A stretch of 39,259 bases of DNA from Geminicoccaceae bacterium. GTDB lineage: Bacteria; Pseudomonadota; Alphaproteobacteria; Geminicoccales; Geminicoccaceae. How positions within the stretch are numbered: position 1 is the stretch's first letter; each line of letters starts with the position of its first letter. The translations under genes and the position numbers were made by a program. The notes below the pieces were generated by a model, which saw only the letters and a list, made by a program, of their open reading frames with translations, did not search any database and had not been told where the DNA came from. Positions 31,787-39,259 of this stretch are shown here, piece by piece. The DNA lies in assembly GCA_025054575.1 (NCBI GenBank), contig JANWZN010000012.1, positions 1-39,259 of the forward strand. Direction: 5' to 3'.

Positions 31787-32616
31787 GCCGCCGCCCGGCG
31801 CGGCGCGAGCGCTTCCGCGAGCCCCTCGCCCACGAGGTTGACGGCGAGCACGGTCGCGGCGAGTGCCATCCCGGGCAACAGCGACAGCCAGGGGGCCGAG
31901 ACCAACACCGCGCGGCCCTCGGCGATCATCGCCCCCCAGGAGGGGCGGTTGGGGTCGGAGAGACCGAGAAAGGCGAGGGCGCCCTCGATCAAGATCGCCG
32001 CCGCGACGGTGAGCGCTGCCATCGGCACGACCGGCGGCAGCGCGTTCGGCAGGATCTCGCGCAGCGCCACTTCGGGCCAGCGCAGCCCGGCCACGCGTGC
32101 CGCTTGCACGAACTCGGCACGGCGCAGCTTGGCGACCTCGGCGCGCACGAGCCGCGCCGGTGCGGGCCAGGAGGCGGCGGCGATCGCGAGGACGACCGTC
32201 TCGAGCCGTGCCCCGAAGACGCTCACGAGCGCCAGTGCCAACAAAAAGCCCGGCACGATCTGGAAGGCTTCGACGAGCCGCATCAGCGACTCGTCGACGA
32301 GCCCGCCGGCGGCCCCCGCGAAGAGGCCGATCGCGACGCCCACGAGCACCGCCGCGGTCGTGGCGCCGGTCGCGACCAGAAGCGAGGTCCGTGCCCCGGC
32401 GAGCAGGCGGGCCAGGAGATCGCGACCGAGCCGGTCGGTGCCGAGCGGATGGGCCGGGTCGGCAAGCGGCGGCAAGAGGGCCGCGGCCACGGGTGCGTCC
32501 GGATCGATCGGCCAGAGCCAGGCTGCCGCCGCGGCCGCGAGGAGGAAAAGCGCGAGCAGGAGCAGTGCGGCCAGCGCCGCGCGTGCCCGGGCGAAGCGCA
32601 AGAGCGCCGTGCTCAC
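31783..32616 (-). CDS. Peptide-type ABC transporter permease (DppC-like)
   Basis: 277 residues of the BPD inner-membrane component family. First membrane helix AALAALLLLALFLLAAAAAAW (about 10-30), periplasmic loop with HPLGTDRLGRDLLARLL, which is a DppC/OppC hallmark, then about five more helices, and the EAA loop EFVQAARVAGLRWPEVALREILPNALP that docks to the ATPase. GTG 32616 overlaps the stop of the DppB-like gene (GTGA), and the stop overlaps the first ATPase start (ATGA). The frame extends upstream into the other permease, but the membrane helix pattern supports GTG 32616. Substrate not determinable. Confidence 0.91.
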   Translation of the reverse strand: MSTALLRFARARAALAALLLLALFLLAAAAAAWLWPIDPDAPVAAALLPPLADPAHPLGTDRLGRDLLARLLAGARTSLLVATGATTAAVLVGVAIGLFAGAAGGLVDESLMRLVEAFQIVPGFLLALALVSVFGARLETVVLAIAAASWPAPARLVRAEVAKLRRAEFVQAARVAGLRWPEVALREILPNALPPVVPMAALTVAAAILIEGALAFLGLSDPNRPSWGAMIAEGRAVLVSAPWLSLLPGMALAATVLAVNLVGEGLAEALAPRRAAA

Positions 32617-33599
32617 GGCCGGTCGCGCGCGAGCTCGATCCTGGGGTCGAGTCGGCCGTAGGCGAGATCGACCAGGAGGTTGACGAGGATCACGAGCAGG
32701 CTGGAGGCCAGCACGCAACCCAACAGCAGGGCGTGGTCGCGCTGGATCACGGCTTCGACCGCGAGCCGGCCCATCCCCGGCACCGCGAACAGGGTCTCGA
32801 TCACCACGCTGCCGCCCAGCATCGCCGCACCGTGCAGGCCGAGCACGGTCACGAGCGGCACGAGCGCGTTCCTCGCCACGTGCGCGAGCACGATGCGCCC
32901 GCGCGGCAGGCCGCGGGCGCGGGCGGCGCGGACGAAGTCGCTGCGCCAGGCCTCGACCATGCCGGCGCGCAAGATCCGGGCGTAGAGAGCGGCGTAGACG
33001 AGGCCCAGGGCGAGGGTCGGCAGCACCAGATGGCGGGCCTGGTCGAGGAGCCGGGCGAGGCCGCGATAATCGGCACCGATCGTCTCGATCCCGGCCGAGG
33101 GCAGCCAGCGCAGCCGGACCGCGAAGAGGAGCACGAGCAGGATGCCGAGCCAGAAGCCGGGGGTGGCGTTGAGCACGAGCGCCACGGCCGAGGCCAGGCG
33201 ATCGGCCGCGCTACCGGGGCGGCTCCCGGCCAGAAGGCCGAGCCCGGTGCCGAGGAGTGCCGCCAAGAGGGTCGCTGCACCGGCGAGCGCCAAGGTGATC
33301 GGCAGCCGCTCGAGCAAGAGCTCGAGCACCGGTCGGCCGAAGGCGAGCGAGGTGCCGAGATCGCCCGTGGCGAGCCCCGCCAGATAGAGCAGGAAGCGGG
33401 TCCCAGCCGAGCGGTCGAGGCCCCAGGCCTCGCGCAGCGCGCGCACGAGCCCGGCATCGCCGCCCAGGCCCGCGAGATAGGCATCGACCGCATCGCCCGG
33501 GGCCGCCTCCAGCAACAAGAAGCACCCCGCCGCGACGAGCAGGAGGAGGAGCGGGGCCTGGAGCAGCCGACGGCGGGCGAGGGCGAGCCCCGGGCTCAT
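32613..33599 (-). CDS. Peptide-type ABC transporter permease (DppB-like)
   Basis: 328 residues. First helix LLQAPLLLLLVAAGCFLLLE, then the periplasmic segment APGDAVDAYLAGLGGDAGLVRALREAWGLD, typical of DppB/OppB, and five further helices. The EAA docking loop DFVRAARARGLPRGRIVLAHVARNALVPL is followed by GGSVVIETLFAVPGMGRL, another family signature. ATG 33599 overlaps the binding-protein stop (ATGA, 33596-33599) and the stop overlaps the DppC-like start (GTGA). It forms the membrane channel with the DppC-like subunit. Confidence 0.91.
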   Translation of the reverse strand: MSPGLALARRRLLQAPLLLLLVAAGCFLLLEAAPGDAVDAYLAGLGGDAGLVRALREAWGLDRSAGTRFLLYLAGLATGDLGTSLAFGRPVLELLLERLPITLALAGAATLLAALLGTGLGLLAGSRPGSAADRLASAVALVLNATPGFWLGILLVLLFAVRLRWLPSAGIETIGADYRGLARLLDQARHLVLPTLALGLVYAALYARILRAGMVEAWRSDFVRAARARGLPRGRIVLAHVARNALVPLVTVLGLHGAAMLGGSVVIETLFAVPGMGRLAVEAVIQRDHALLLGCVLASSLLVILVNLLVDLAYGRLDPRIELARDRP

Positions 33600-35185
33600 G
33601 CCGCGAGCCAGCAATCGGCCCAGTTCGAGACCGCCCAGCGCGGGTTGCTCGCGACCTCGCGCACATTCGTCCGCGCCACCGTCAAGAAGGTGAACTCGAC
33701 CACCGGGACGATCGGCAGATGCTCCATCGCGAGCGTCTGGAAGCGGCGATAGAGGGCCGCCCGCTCGGCCGGGTCGATCGCCCGGGCAGCCGTGCGGATC
33801 ACCTCGTCCATGGCCGGCTCGGCCCAGCCGTACTGGTTGGAGAAGGGCACCCCCGGCGGCAGGCCGCTCTCGTAGAGGATCGTGGTCGAGATCGCCGGGT
33901 CGTTGCGGTAGACCGGCGAGCCGATCGCGAGATCGAAGGCGTGGTCGGTGTAGACCGCCTTCTGGTGCCCGGCCGGATCCTTGACCACGAGCCGTGCCTC
34001 GATGCCGATCGCCTTCAAGGCCTGGCGCAGATACTCGCCCATCTGCCGGGTCTGCTCGAACCAGGGGGCCGGCAAGAGGTCGAGGGCGAAGCGCACCCCG
34101 TCGGCGCCGCGGCGCAGCCCCGCCTCGTCGAGCAGCGCCTCGGCGCGCCGGGGATCGTAAGGATAGGCGGGCACGTCCGCGGTGTAGAAGCGGCCGTCGA
34201 AGCGCGGGATCGGCCCGCTCGCGGGCTGCGCCCAGCCCAGAAAGATCGTGCGGACGACGAAGTCGCGGTCGATCGCGTGCGCGATCGCGCGCCGCACGCG
34301 CACGTCCGCGAGTTCTTTGCGGCGGTGGTTGATCTCGACCACGAGCTGATAGGTGATGCCCTCGTAGCCCTTCTCGATCACCGCGATGCCGGGAAGCTTC
34401 GCGAGCCGTTGCATGTCGGCGAGCGGCACGGCCGAGAACGCCGCCAAATGGATCTCGCCCGATTCGAGGGCGGCCGCGATGGCGCCCCGGTCGGGCAGGA
34501 CCCGATAGACGATCCCGTCCAACCAGGGTTTGGGTGCGTCCCAGTAATCGGGATTGCGCTCGAGCCGATAATACTGCCCGGGGCGGTGCTCGACGAAGCG
34601 GAAGGGCCCGGTGCCGACGAGTTTCTGGTTGTGCGGATTGGCAAGCGGGTCGGTGCCTTCGAAGAGCCGGCGCGGCACGACGGCGGTGAGCGCGGGCAGC
34701 GCGTTCGCGATCAGTTGCGCGGGCGTGGGTGCTGAAAAGCGCAGGATCGCGGTGGCGGGATCGGGTGTTTCGACCGCCTCCAGGTCCTTGAAGACGACGC
34801 GGCCGAGATTCTGGTGCTTCTTCCAGAGCTCGAGGGCGCAATAGGCGACATCGGCGCTCGTGAAGGACGTGCCGTCGTGGAAGCGCACGCCCGGGCGCAG
34901 CCGCAACAGGAGCGAGCGGCCGTCCGCGCTGCCCTCCCAGGCCAGCGCCAGCCGCGGTTCGAGGCCCGGCTCGCCATAGGCCATCTCGGCCAAGGGCTCG
35001 ATCACCTTGCTCGCGACGTAGAAGACGCCGTTCGAGGCGACGAGGGCCGGGTTGAGGTTCCTGGGCTCGGTGTCGGCCGCGACCACGAGCACACCGCCGC
35101 GGCGCGGCGTCTCGGCGTGCAGCTGCCGCGCGCGCCACAGAAGCGGTGCCGCGGTCGAGGCCAAGAAGAGGCGACGGGTGAGCAT
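33596..35185 (-). CDS. Peptide-type ABC transporter substrate-binding protein, Tat-type signal
   Basis: 529 residues of the SBP_bac_5 family. The signal MLTRRLFLASTAAPLLWRA carries the twin-arginine pattern TRRLFLA, so export may be by Tat; there is no lipobox cysteine, so the protein should be soluble in the periplasm. Mature start near HAETPRRGG. Family motifs: GGVLVVAADTEPRNLNPAL, VRFHDGTSFTSADVAYCAL, LVGTGPFRFVEH, and VRRAIAHAIDRDFVV. ATG 35185 is chosen because it gives a clean signal peptide; a 50-residue upstream extension is not signal-like. First gene of the five-gene operon. Ligand specificity is open: peptides, opines or glycosides are all known for this class. Confidence 0.91.
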   Translation of the reverse strand: MLTRRLFLASTAAPLLWRARQLHAETPRRGGVLVVAADTEPRNLNPALVASNGVFYVASKVIEPLAEMAYGEPGLEPRLALAWEGSADGRSLLLRLRPGVRFHDGTSFTSADVAYCALELWKKHQNLGRVVFKDLEAVETPDPATAILRFSAPTPAQLIANALPALTAVVPRRLFEGTDPLANPHNQKLVGTGPFRFVEHRPGQYYRLERNPDYWDAPKPWLDGIVYRVLPDRGAIAAALESGEIHLAAFSAVPLADMQRLAKLPGIAVIEKGYEGITYQLVVEINHRRKELADVRVRRAIAHAIDRDFVVRTIFLGWAQPASGPIPRFDGRFYTADVPAYPYDPRRAEALLDEAGLRRGADGVRFALDLLPAPWFEQTRQMGEYLRQALKAIGIEARLVVKDPAGHQKAVYTDHAFDLAIGSPVYRNDPAISTTILYESGLPPGVPFSNQYGWAEPAMDEVIRTAARAIDPAERAALYRRFQTLAMEHLPIVPVVEFTFLTVARTNVREVASNPRWAVSNWADCWLAA

Positions 35186-35220
35186 GGAACGATCCGCTGG
35201 TCGAGCGCAGAAGCGAGCCT

Positions 35221-35239
35221 GGGCGCCCGCTTGGCGCCC
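35221..35239. promoter_or_regulatory. Palindrome in the divergent transporter/SOD spacer
   Basis: GGGCGCC, loop CGCTT, GGCGCCC: a perfect 7-bp dyad between the divergent binding-protein gene (start 35185) and sod (start 35308). Its place in a 122-base shared promoter region suits an operator, but no regulator gene is adjacent and GC-rich dyads are frequent by chance here. Confidence 0.3.
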
Positions 35240-35307
35240 GCCGCGCAGCATGCCAGGATCGCGGGCGGTGACGACGACCACTCCAAACGAAACGAAGGGG
35301 GCCAAGC

Positions 35308-36012
35308 ATGCAGCGTCGCACCGTTGTCGGAGCACTCGCGAGCCTTCCGCTGCTGGCAGGGCAGGTCCGCGCGCAAGCGCCCACGGGCCCGCACGAGCTG
35401 CCGCCCTTGCCCTATCCGACGAACGCGCTCGAGCCGCACATCGACACCCGCACGATGGAGATCCACCACGGTCGCCACCACGCGGCCTACGTGAACAATC
35501 TCAACGCCGCCCTCAAGGACCACGGCGAGGCCGCCAAGCTGCCGCTGCAGGACCTGCTCGCCAAGCTCGCCGAACTGCCCGAGAGCATCCGCACGGCGGT
35601 CCGCAACAATGGCGGCGGCCACGCCAACCACACCATGTTCTGGCAGATCATGGGCCCGGGCGGCGGCCAGCCGGGGGGTGCGCTCAAGGAGGCGATCGAC
35701 CGCGACCTCGGCGGCTTGGAGAAGTTGCAAGAGCAGTTCAATGCAGCGGGCCTGCGGGTCTTCGGCTCGGGCTGGGTGTTCGTCACCGTCGATTCGGCCG
35801 GCAAGCTCGCGATCGTCACCCGGCCGAACCAGGACACGCCCTTGATGGAGGGCGGCCGGGTCCTGTTCGGCAACGATGTCTGGGAGCATGCCTACTATCT
35901 GCTCTACCAGAACCGCCGCGGCGATTACTTGAAGGCCTGGTGGAACGTCGTGAACTGGGCGAAGATCGGCGAGCGTTACGAGGCGGCCAAGGCCGGCAGG
36001 CTCGCGATCTGA
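35308..36012 (+). CDS. Exported Fe/Mn superoxide dismutase
   Basis: 234 residues. N-terminal signal MQRRTVVGALASLPLLAGQVRAQA with an Arg pair and an AQA cleavage site suggests periplasmic export, probably Tat given that the cofactor is loaded in the cytoplasm. All four metal ligands are present by comparison with E. coli SodA: His53 (EIHHGRHH), His108 (GHANHTMFW), Asp190 and His194 (DVWEHAYYLLY). The GGHANH context looks more Mn- than Fe-like, and cambialistic use is possible. An AAGGGGG ribosome site lies about seven bases before ATG 35308. Function: dismutation of superoxide to O2 and H2O2. Most cytosolic SODs of this family lack a signal, so this is a second, envelope-directed type. Convergent with leuB. 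Confidence 0.92.
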   Translation: MQRRTVVGALASLPLLAGQVRAQAPTGPHELPPLPYPTNALEPHIDTRTMEIHHGRHHAAYVNNLNAALKDHGEAAKLPLQDLLAKLAELPESIRTAVRNNGGGHANHTMFWQIMGPGGGQPGGALKEAIDRDLGGLEKLQEQFNAAGLRVFGSGWVFVTVDSAGKLAIVTRPNQDTPLMEGGRVLFGNDVWEHAYYLLYQNRRGDYLKAWWNVVNWAKIGERYEAAKAGRLAI

Positions 36013-36018
36013 AGCGGC

Positions 36019-36044
36019 GCGGCGCGGGTCTCCGACCGCGCCGC
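36019..36044. terminator. Shared hairpin between convergent sod and leuB
   Basis: GCGGCGCGG (36019-36027) and CCGCGCCGC (36036-36044) form a perfect 9-bp stem with an 8-base loop in the 40-base gap between the two stops. No T-run follows on either strand, so efficiency may be low or depend on Rho. It would serve both transcripts. Confidence 0.5.
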
Positions 36045-36052
36045 CGGCCGCC

Positions 36053-37156
36053 TCAGGAGAGGGCGTCGAGGGCCGCCAGCACCTGCGTTCCCATCGCCGC
36101 GGTCGAGAGCTGCGTGCAGCCGGGCTGCATGATGTCGGCGGTGCGATAGCCCTGCTCGAGCACACGGGCCACTGCCTGCTCGAGCCGTGCCGCCTCGGCC
36201 GGCAGCTCCAGGCTGTAGCGCAAGAGCATCGCGAAGGAGAGGATGCAGGCCAAGGGATTGGCGATGCCGCGCCCGGCGATGTCCGGCGCGCTGCCGTGGA
36301 CGGGCTCGTAGAGCGCCTTTCTGCGCCCGTCCGGGCCCGGGGCGCCGAGCGAGGCCGAGGGCAGCATGCCGAGCGAGCCCGTCAGCATCGCCGCGCAGTC
36401 GGACAAGAGATCGCCGAAGAGATTGTCGGTGACGATCACGTCGAACTGCTTGGGTTTGCGCACGAGCTGCATGGCGCAATTGTCGGCGTACATGTGCTCG
36501 AGCGCGACGTCCGGAAATTCTCGGTCGTGGACCGCCTGGACGACCTCGCGCCAGAGCACGCCCGTGTGCATGACGTTGGCTTTTTCGACCGAGGTCACCT
36601 TGTTCTGGCGCACGCGCGCGAGCTCGAAGGCCACTCGCGCGATCCGCTCGATCTCGCCCGTGGTGTAGACCTGGGTGTCGACCGCCCGCTTCTGGCCGTC
36701 GGGCAGGACCTCGATCCCGCGCGGCTCGCCGAAATAGACTCCGCCCGTGAGCTCGCGCAGGATCAAGATGTCGAGGCCCTCGACGAGCTCGCGCTTCAAG
36801 GACGAGGCATCGGCGAGTGCCGGAAACACCATGGCCGGGCGCAGATTGGCGAAGAGGCCGAGCTCTTTCCTGAGCCGCAACAGGCCGCGCTCGGGCTTCT
36901 TCTCGAAGGGGAGCGAATCGTATTGCGGGCCGCCGACCGCACCGAACATCACCGTGCCGATCGTCTTGGCCTTCTCGAGCGTCTGCTCGGCGAGCGGGGT
37001 GCCGTACCGGTCGTAAGCGGCCCCGCCCACGAGATCCTCCTCGATCCGGATCGCGATCTGCCGCTTGGCGTACCAGCCGATGACCCGGCGCACCTCCTCC
37101 ATCACCTCGGGGCCGATGCCGTCGCCGGGCAGGAACAGGATCGTGCGCTCGCTCAT
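36053..37156 (-). CDS. leuB: 3-isopropylmalate dehydrogenase
   Basis: 367 residues. Oxidatively decarboxylates 3-isopropylmalate to 2-oxoisocaproate with NAD+ in leucine synthesis. Signatures: [13 protein letters not shown] at the N-terminus, [12 protein letters not shown], substrate-binding arginines in [56 protein letters not shown] (the metal-binding Asp pair and family signature), and [12 protein letters not shown] for NAD binding. ATG 37156 begins the typical [17 protein letters not shown]. leuD lies 135 bases upstream on the same strand, so they are probably co-transcribed. Downstream, sod converges. Confidence 0.96.
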   Translation of the reverse strand: MSERTILFLPGDGIGPEVMEEVRRVIGWYAKRQIAIRIEEDLVGGAAYDRYGTPLAEQTLEKAKTIGTVMFGAVGGPQYDSLPFEKKPERGLLRLRKELGLFANLRPAMVFPALADASSLKRELVEGLDILILRELTGGVYFGEPRGIEVLPDGQKRAVDTQVYTTGEIERIARVAFELARVRQNKVTSVEKANVMHTGVLWREVVQAVHDREFPDVALEHMYADNCAMQLVRKPKQFDVIVTDNLFGDLLSDCAAMLTGSLGMLPSASLGAPGPDGRRKALYEPVHGSAPDIAGRGIANPLACILSFAMLLRYSLELPAEAARLEQAVARVLEQGYRTADIMQPGCTQLSTAAMGTQVLAALDALS

Positions 37157-37176
37157 CTCGTCGAACTCGCTTCGTT

Positions 37177-37211
37177 GATCGGGAACGCTCGGGGCCGATC
37201 GGGAACGCTCG
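37177..37211. repeat. 15-bp direct repeat in the leuD-leuB spacer
   Basis: GATCGGGAACGCTCG occurs at 37177-37191 and again at 37197-37211, offset by exactly 20 bases, just upstream of leuB. The exactness suggests recent duplication or a paired regulator site two helical turns apart. No known leucine-responsive motif is recognised. Confidence 0.6.
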
Positions 37212-37291
37212 CGCGGCGGGCCGGTGCGCTCGCGGCCGGCATGGCACCCGGGTGCGAGGCGCCGCCGGGCGGGCGCGCCGCTGCCGCGGGC

Positions 37292-37915
37292 TCAGGCCGG
37301 CTGCGGATCGAGCCAGGGGAACTGCCGCCGCCGGCTCGCCTCGAAGGCGGCGATCTTGTCGACCCGCTCCATGGTCAAGCCGATGTCGTCGAGCCCGTGG
37401 AGCAGGCAGTGCTTCTTGAACGGGTCGATGTCGAAGCGGATCGGTGCGTTGCCGGTGGGCCTGCGGATCTCCTGCGTCTCGAGGTCGACCTCGAAGGTCG
37501 GATCGGCCGCCGTCTCCGCTTCCTTCAGCAAGAGCTCGACCTGCTCTTTGGGCAGGGTGACGAGCAGCATGCCGTTCTTGAAGGCGTTGTTGTAGAAGAT
37601 GTCGGCGAAGGACGGTGCGATCACGCAGCGGATGCCGAAGTCCAACAGCGCCCAGGGCGCGTGCTCGCGCGAGCTGCCGCAGCCGAAATTCTCGCCCGTG
37701 ATCAAGATCTTGGCGTTGCGGTACTTGGGCTGGTTGAGGACGAACTCGGGACGCTCGCGGCCCTGTTCGTCGTAACGCAGCGCCTCGAACAGCGCGACGC
37801 CGAGACCGGTCCGCTTGATCGTCTTGAGGTGACGCGCCGGGATGATCTGGTCGGTGTCGACGTTGATCGCGGGAAAAGGCGCGGCCACGCCGCGCAGCTT
37901 GGTGAAAGGCTGCAT
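37292..37915 (-). CDS. leuD: 3-isopropylmalate dehydratase small subunit
   Basis: 207 residues. The swivelling small subunit of isopropylmalate isomerase, which with LeuC converts 2- to 3-isopropylmalate. Signatures: [22 protein letters not shown] near the N-terminus and [17 protein letters not shown] in the middle, both diagnostic, with the later [15 protein letters not shown] near the C-terminus. Start ATG 37915 (MQPFTKLRG) is the family start; a longer frame adds 19 unsupported residues. leuC is not immediately upstream, where a hypothetical gene is found instead, so LeuC must be encoded beyond the window. leuB follows. Confidence 0.96.
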   Translation of the reverse strand: MQPFTKLRGVAAPFPAINVDTDQIIPARHLKTIKRTGLGVALFEALRYDEQGRERPEFVLNQPKYRNAKILITGENFGCGSSREHAPWALLDFGIRCVIAPSFADIFYNNAFKNGMLLVTLPKEQVELLLKEAETAADPTFEVDLETQEIRRPTGNAPIRFDIDPFKKHCLLHGLDDIGLTMERVDKIAAFEASRRRQFPWLDPQPA

Positions 37916-38204
37916 GGTTCGGCTTCCGAAAGGCGACGGCCCGTCCTTAAGCCCTCGCCGCGCCCCGGGCAACCGCGGGCGGGGATGTCGCCCGTCAACC
38001 TTTCGTTAAGCTTTTTGCGGCAGGAGAGGGAAGCGAGGAACGGAGCTGTCGCCGGTGCTGCTGCTCGTCGTCCTGCTGCTGGCCGCGCTCTCGGCCGCCC
38101 TCGCCGCGCTACTCCCGGGGTGGTGCGCCGCGCCCGGTCGCGCGGCCACGGGCACCGCCATCGGGCGCAGCCGGGCGCGCGCTGCCGCGATCGATCGACA
38201 GCAC

Positions 38205-38945
38205 TCAGGCGGCCATGGCCGCGGCGGATGCCGAGGCTGCGAGCCGGTGGGCGAGCGGGCCGAGGCCGGTCCCTGCGCCGTCGATCGGGTCGCGCATGCG
38301 GGCCGCGGGCCCCCCGCCTTCGGCCCGACTGGTGGCGAGCAGGACGGCGAGCGGATCGAGGGCGGCGGCCGGGCTCCCCCATGCAGGGCCGGATGCCGGC
38401 GCTCGGCCGAGGACCGGCTGCGATTTCAACCCGGGCGCGTTCGCGGTCTCGCGCGTCTTCTGGGTAGCGCGCGCGTCCGGGATGCCGCGCGCCTGCGCCG
38501 GGGCCCGAAGCGAGGAGGCGCCCGCCTCGGCGGCGCCTGCACCGGCCTCGGCGCGAGCTTCTGCGCGTCCCGCGCTCCGCCCTTCGGCCGCGGCCGGGGC
38601 CTCGCGCGTGCGGCGCGGCCCTTGGTGGAGGGCGGCGGCGAGCCGCATCGTGCCGAGCTCGTCGAGCAGGGCACGGCGATCGCGCTCGAGCCGGGCACGA
38701 TAGCGGGCGAGCGTCGCGAGGCCGAGCCCGGGCGGCGGATCCTCGCCGCGTGCGAGCCGGGCGAGCAGCGCGTCCTCGATCGCATCGAGCAGCAGGCCGC
38801 GCCGGAAGGTGGCGACCAAGAGATCGACGAGCGCCTCTTCGGCGGCATCGGCCGGGGCGAGGCGGGCGATCCAGGCGGCGCGCAAGGCCTCGGCCGCCGG
38901 CGGGGCGGCGGCTGCGCGGCCCGGTTGCGGGGCGGGGGACGCCAC
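38205..38945 (-). CDS. Hypothetical protein with helical N-terminal half
   Basis: 246 residues from GTG 38945, chosen because AAGAGGAGA lies six to fourteen bases upstream, one of the best ribosome sites in the window. Residues about 15-105 look structured and helical: RAAWIARLAPADAAEEALVDLLV, then GLLLDAIEDALLARL, then ATLARYRARLERDRRALLDEL. The rest is Ala/Arg/Gly-rich and probably disordered. The LARYRARLERD-type helix occurs in short uncharacterised alphaproteobacterial proteins, but I know no function. An opposing open frame on the plus strand covers the same bases and is considered spurious. It is upstream of leuD, about 290 bases away. Confidence 0.55.
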   Translation of the reverse strand: MASPAPQPGRAAAAPPAAEALRAAWIARLAPADAAEEALVDLLVATFRRGLLLDAIEDALLARLARGEDPPPGLGLATLARYRARLERDRRALLDELGTMRLAAALHQGPRRTREAPAAAEGRSAGRAEARAEAGAGAAEAGASSLRAPAQARGIPDARATQKTRETANAPGLKSQPVLGRAPASGPAWGSPAAALDPLAVLLATSRAEGGGPAARMRDPIDGAGTGLGPLAHRLAASASAAAMAA

Positions 38946-38976
38946 GGGCGTTCTCCTCTTGTCCCTGACGCCGGAC

Positions 38977-39005
38977 CGTGTAACCAATACTAGGATGAAA
39001 GTCAA
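38977..39005 (-). promoter_or_regulatory. Candidate sigma-70-type promoter of the hypothetical gene
   Basis: On the minus strand TTGACT (39000-39005) is followed after exactly 17 bases by TACACG (38977-38982), 31 bases before GTG 38945. The -35 box is a five-of-six match; the -10 is weak. The surrounding 70 bases are strikingly AT-rich for this genome, supporting a promoter. Confidence 0.45.
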
Positions 39006-39089
39006 CAAGCAGCGGGAGATCCGGCAGAGTTTTAGGAAAATACAGTCGATCCGGGAGAGCGGGAACGGCACCGACCCGGCGCCGCGCCG
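39006..39089. other. AT-richer spacer upstream of the promoter candidate
   Basis: This is the middle of the 314 bases from 38946 to the window end that carry no gene. It contains TTTTAGGAAAATACAG (39030-39045) in the most AT-rich stretch of the window. I see no coding frame or RNA signature in it. Confidence 0.4.
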
Positions 39090-39215
39090 TGCACGAGGGG
39101 GCCCGAGCCCGGTGTGCCAGCCCGCGGGCCGTTGCACGCGGGTCCCGAGCCCGCCGGGCGAGCCCGCAGGAGCGTGCATGCGGGTCCCGAGCCGGGCCGG
39201 CTGGGCCCGGCCCCG
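39090..39215. repeat. Degenerate 42-43-bp GC-rich tandem repeat, three units
   Basis: Units start TGCACGAGGGGGCCCGAGCC (39090), TGCACGCGGGTCCCGAGCC (39133) and TGCATGCGGGTCCCGAGCC (39175), so the phase is 43 and 42 bases. The first 19-20 bases are well conserved and the rest drifts. The third unit includes a perfect 8-bp hairpin (GCCGGGCC 39191-39198, GGCCCGGC 39204-39211). It may be an intergenic repeat element or the 3' region of an upstream gene outside the window; no protein frame is convincing. Confidence 0.55.
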
Positions 39216-39259
39216 CCCGATCGCTAGAAGGGCGCGCAGGCGGACAGGGACGGGGAGGA

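Noticed and set aside
38055-38993. Plus-strand frame beginning with a hydrophobic, signal-like stretch
   Set aside because: It is antisense to the minus-strand hypothetical gene, which has a far better ribosome site and promoter candidate; after the hydrophobic start the translation becomes Arg/Gly-rich without structure. Not fully excluded as a short membrane peptide.

Overview
The window is a very GC-rich bacterial chromosome segment that looks alphaproteobacterial (Rhodospirillales/Geminicoccales-like). This placement is an inference from gene content (phasin, host-attachment-family protein, DadA/RidA set, Opp-type transporter), very strong G/C preference at third codon positions, frequent GTG starts and many 4-base stop/start overlaps. 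No rRNA, tRNA, CRISPR array, transposase or integrase was seen.

Layout: 1-8383 is mainly plus-strand housekeeping: the 3' part of hemN, asnB, a minus-strand PAS-GGDEF cyclase, corA, a hotdog thioesterase and a lone CoxL-like molybdenum hydroxylase large subunit. From 22285 down to 8449 nearly everything is on the minus strand. It reads, in transcription order: alpha/beta hydrolase + SDR; ridA-dadA-Asp/Glu racemase-like; a LonB/COG1067-type protease coupled to an unknown two-domain protein; two small stress/unknown proteins; a polyhydroxyalkanoate-flavoured group (3-hydroxyacyl-CoA dehydrogenase, TetR regulator, phasin); a LOG-family protein; a beta-CASP metallo-hydrolase; and a small unknown.

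The most interesting region is 23091-28044, a compact minus-strand four-gene cassette whose genes overlap or abut (ATGA, TGA-ATG, GTGA). It encodes a MORC/MutL-like GHKL ATPase, a protein of no family I recognise, a DUF6339-like protein, and a DNA cytosine-5 methyltransferase with all main catalytic motifs. It lies between a plus-strand SDR and a plus-strand FGGY carbohydrate kinase that otherwise look like one sugar-catabolic neighbourhood. The GHKL gene has visibly more A/T than its neighbours. I see no classical nuclease, helicase or transposase motif in it. It is the best candidate here for a little-described defence or epigenetic-silencing system.

To the right are the kinase, a five-gene Opp/Dpp ABC transporter (A-B-C-D-F, all overlapping by 4 bases), an exported Fe/Mn superoxide dismutase, leuB and leuD (without leuC beside them), a hypothetical protein with a good ribosome site and promoter candidate, and a degenerate GC-rich tandem repeat at the right edge. 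All calls come from reading the translated sequence and motifs; no database search was possible.
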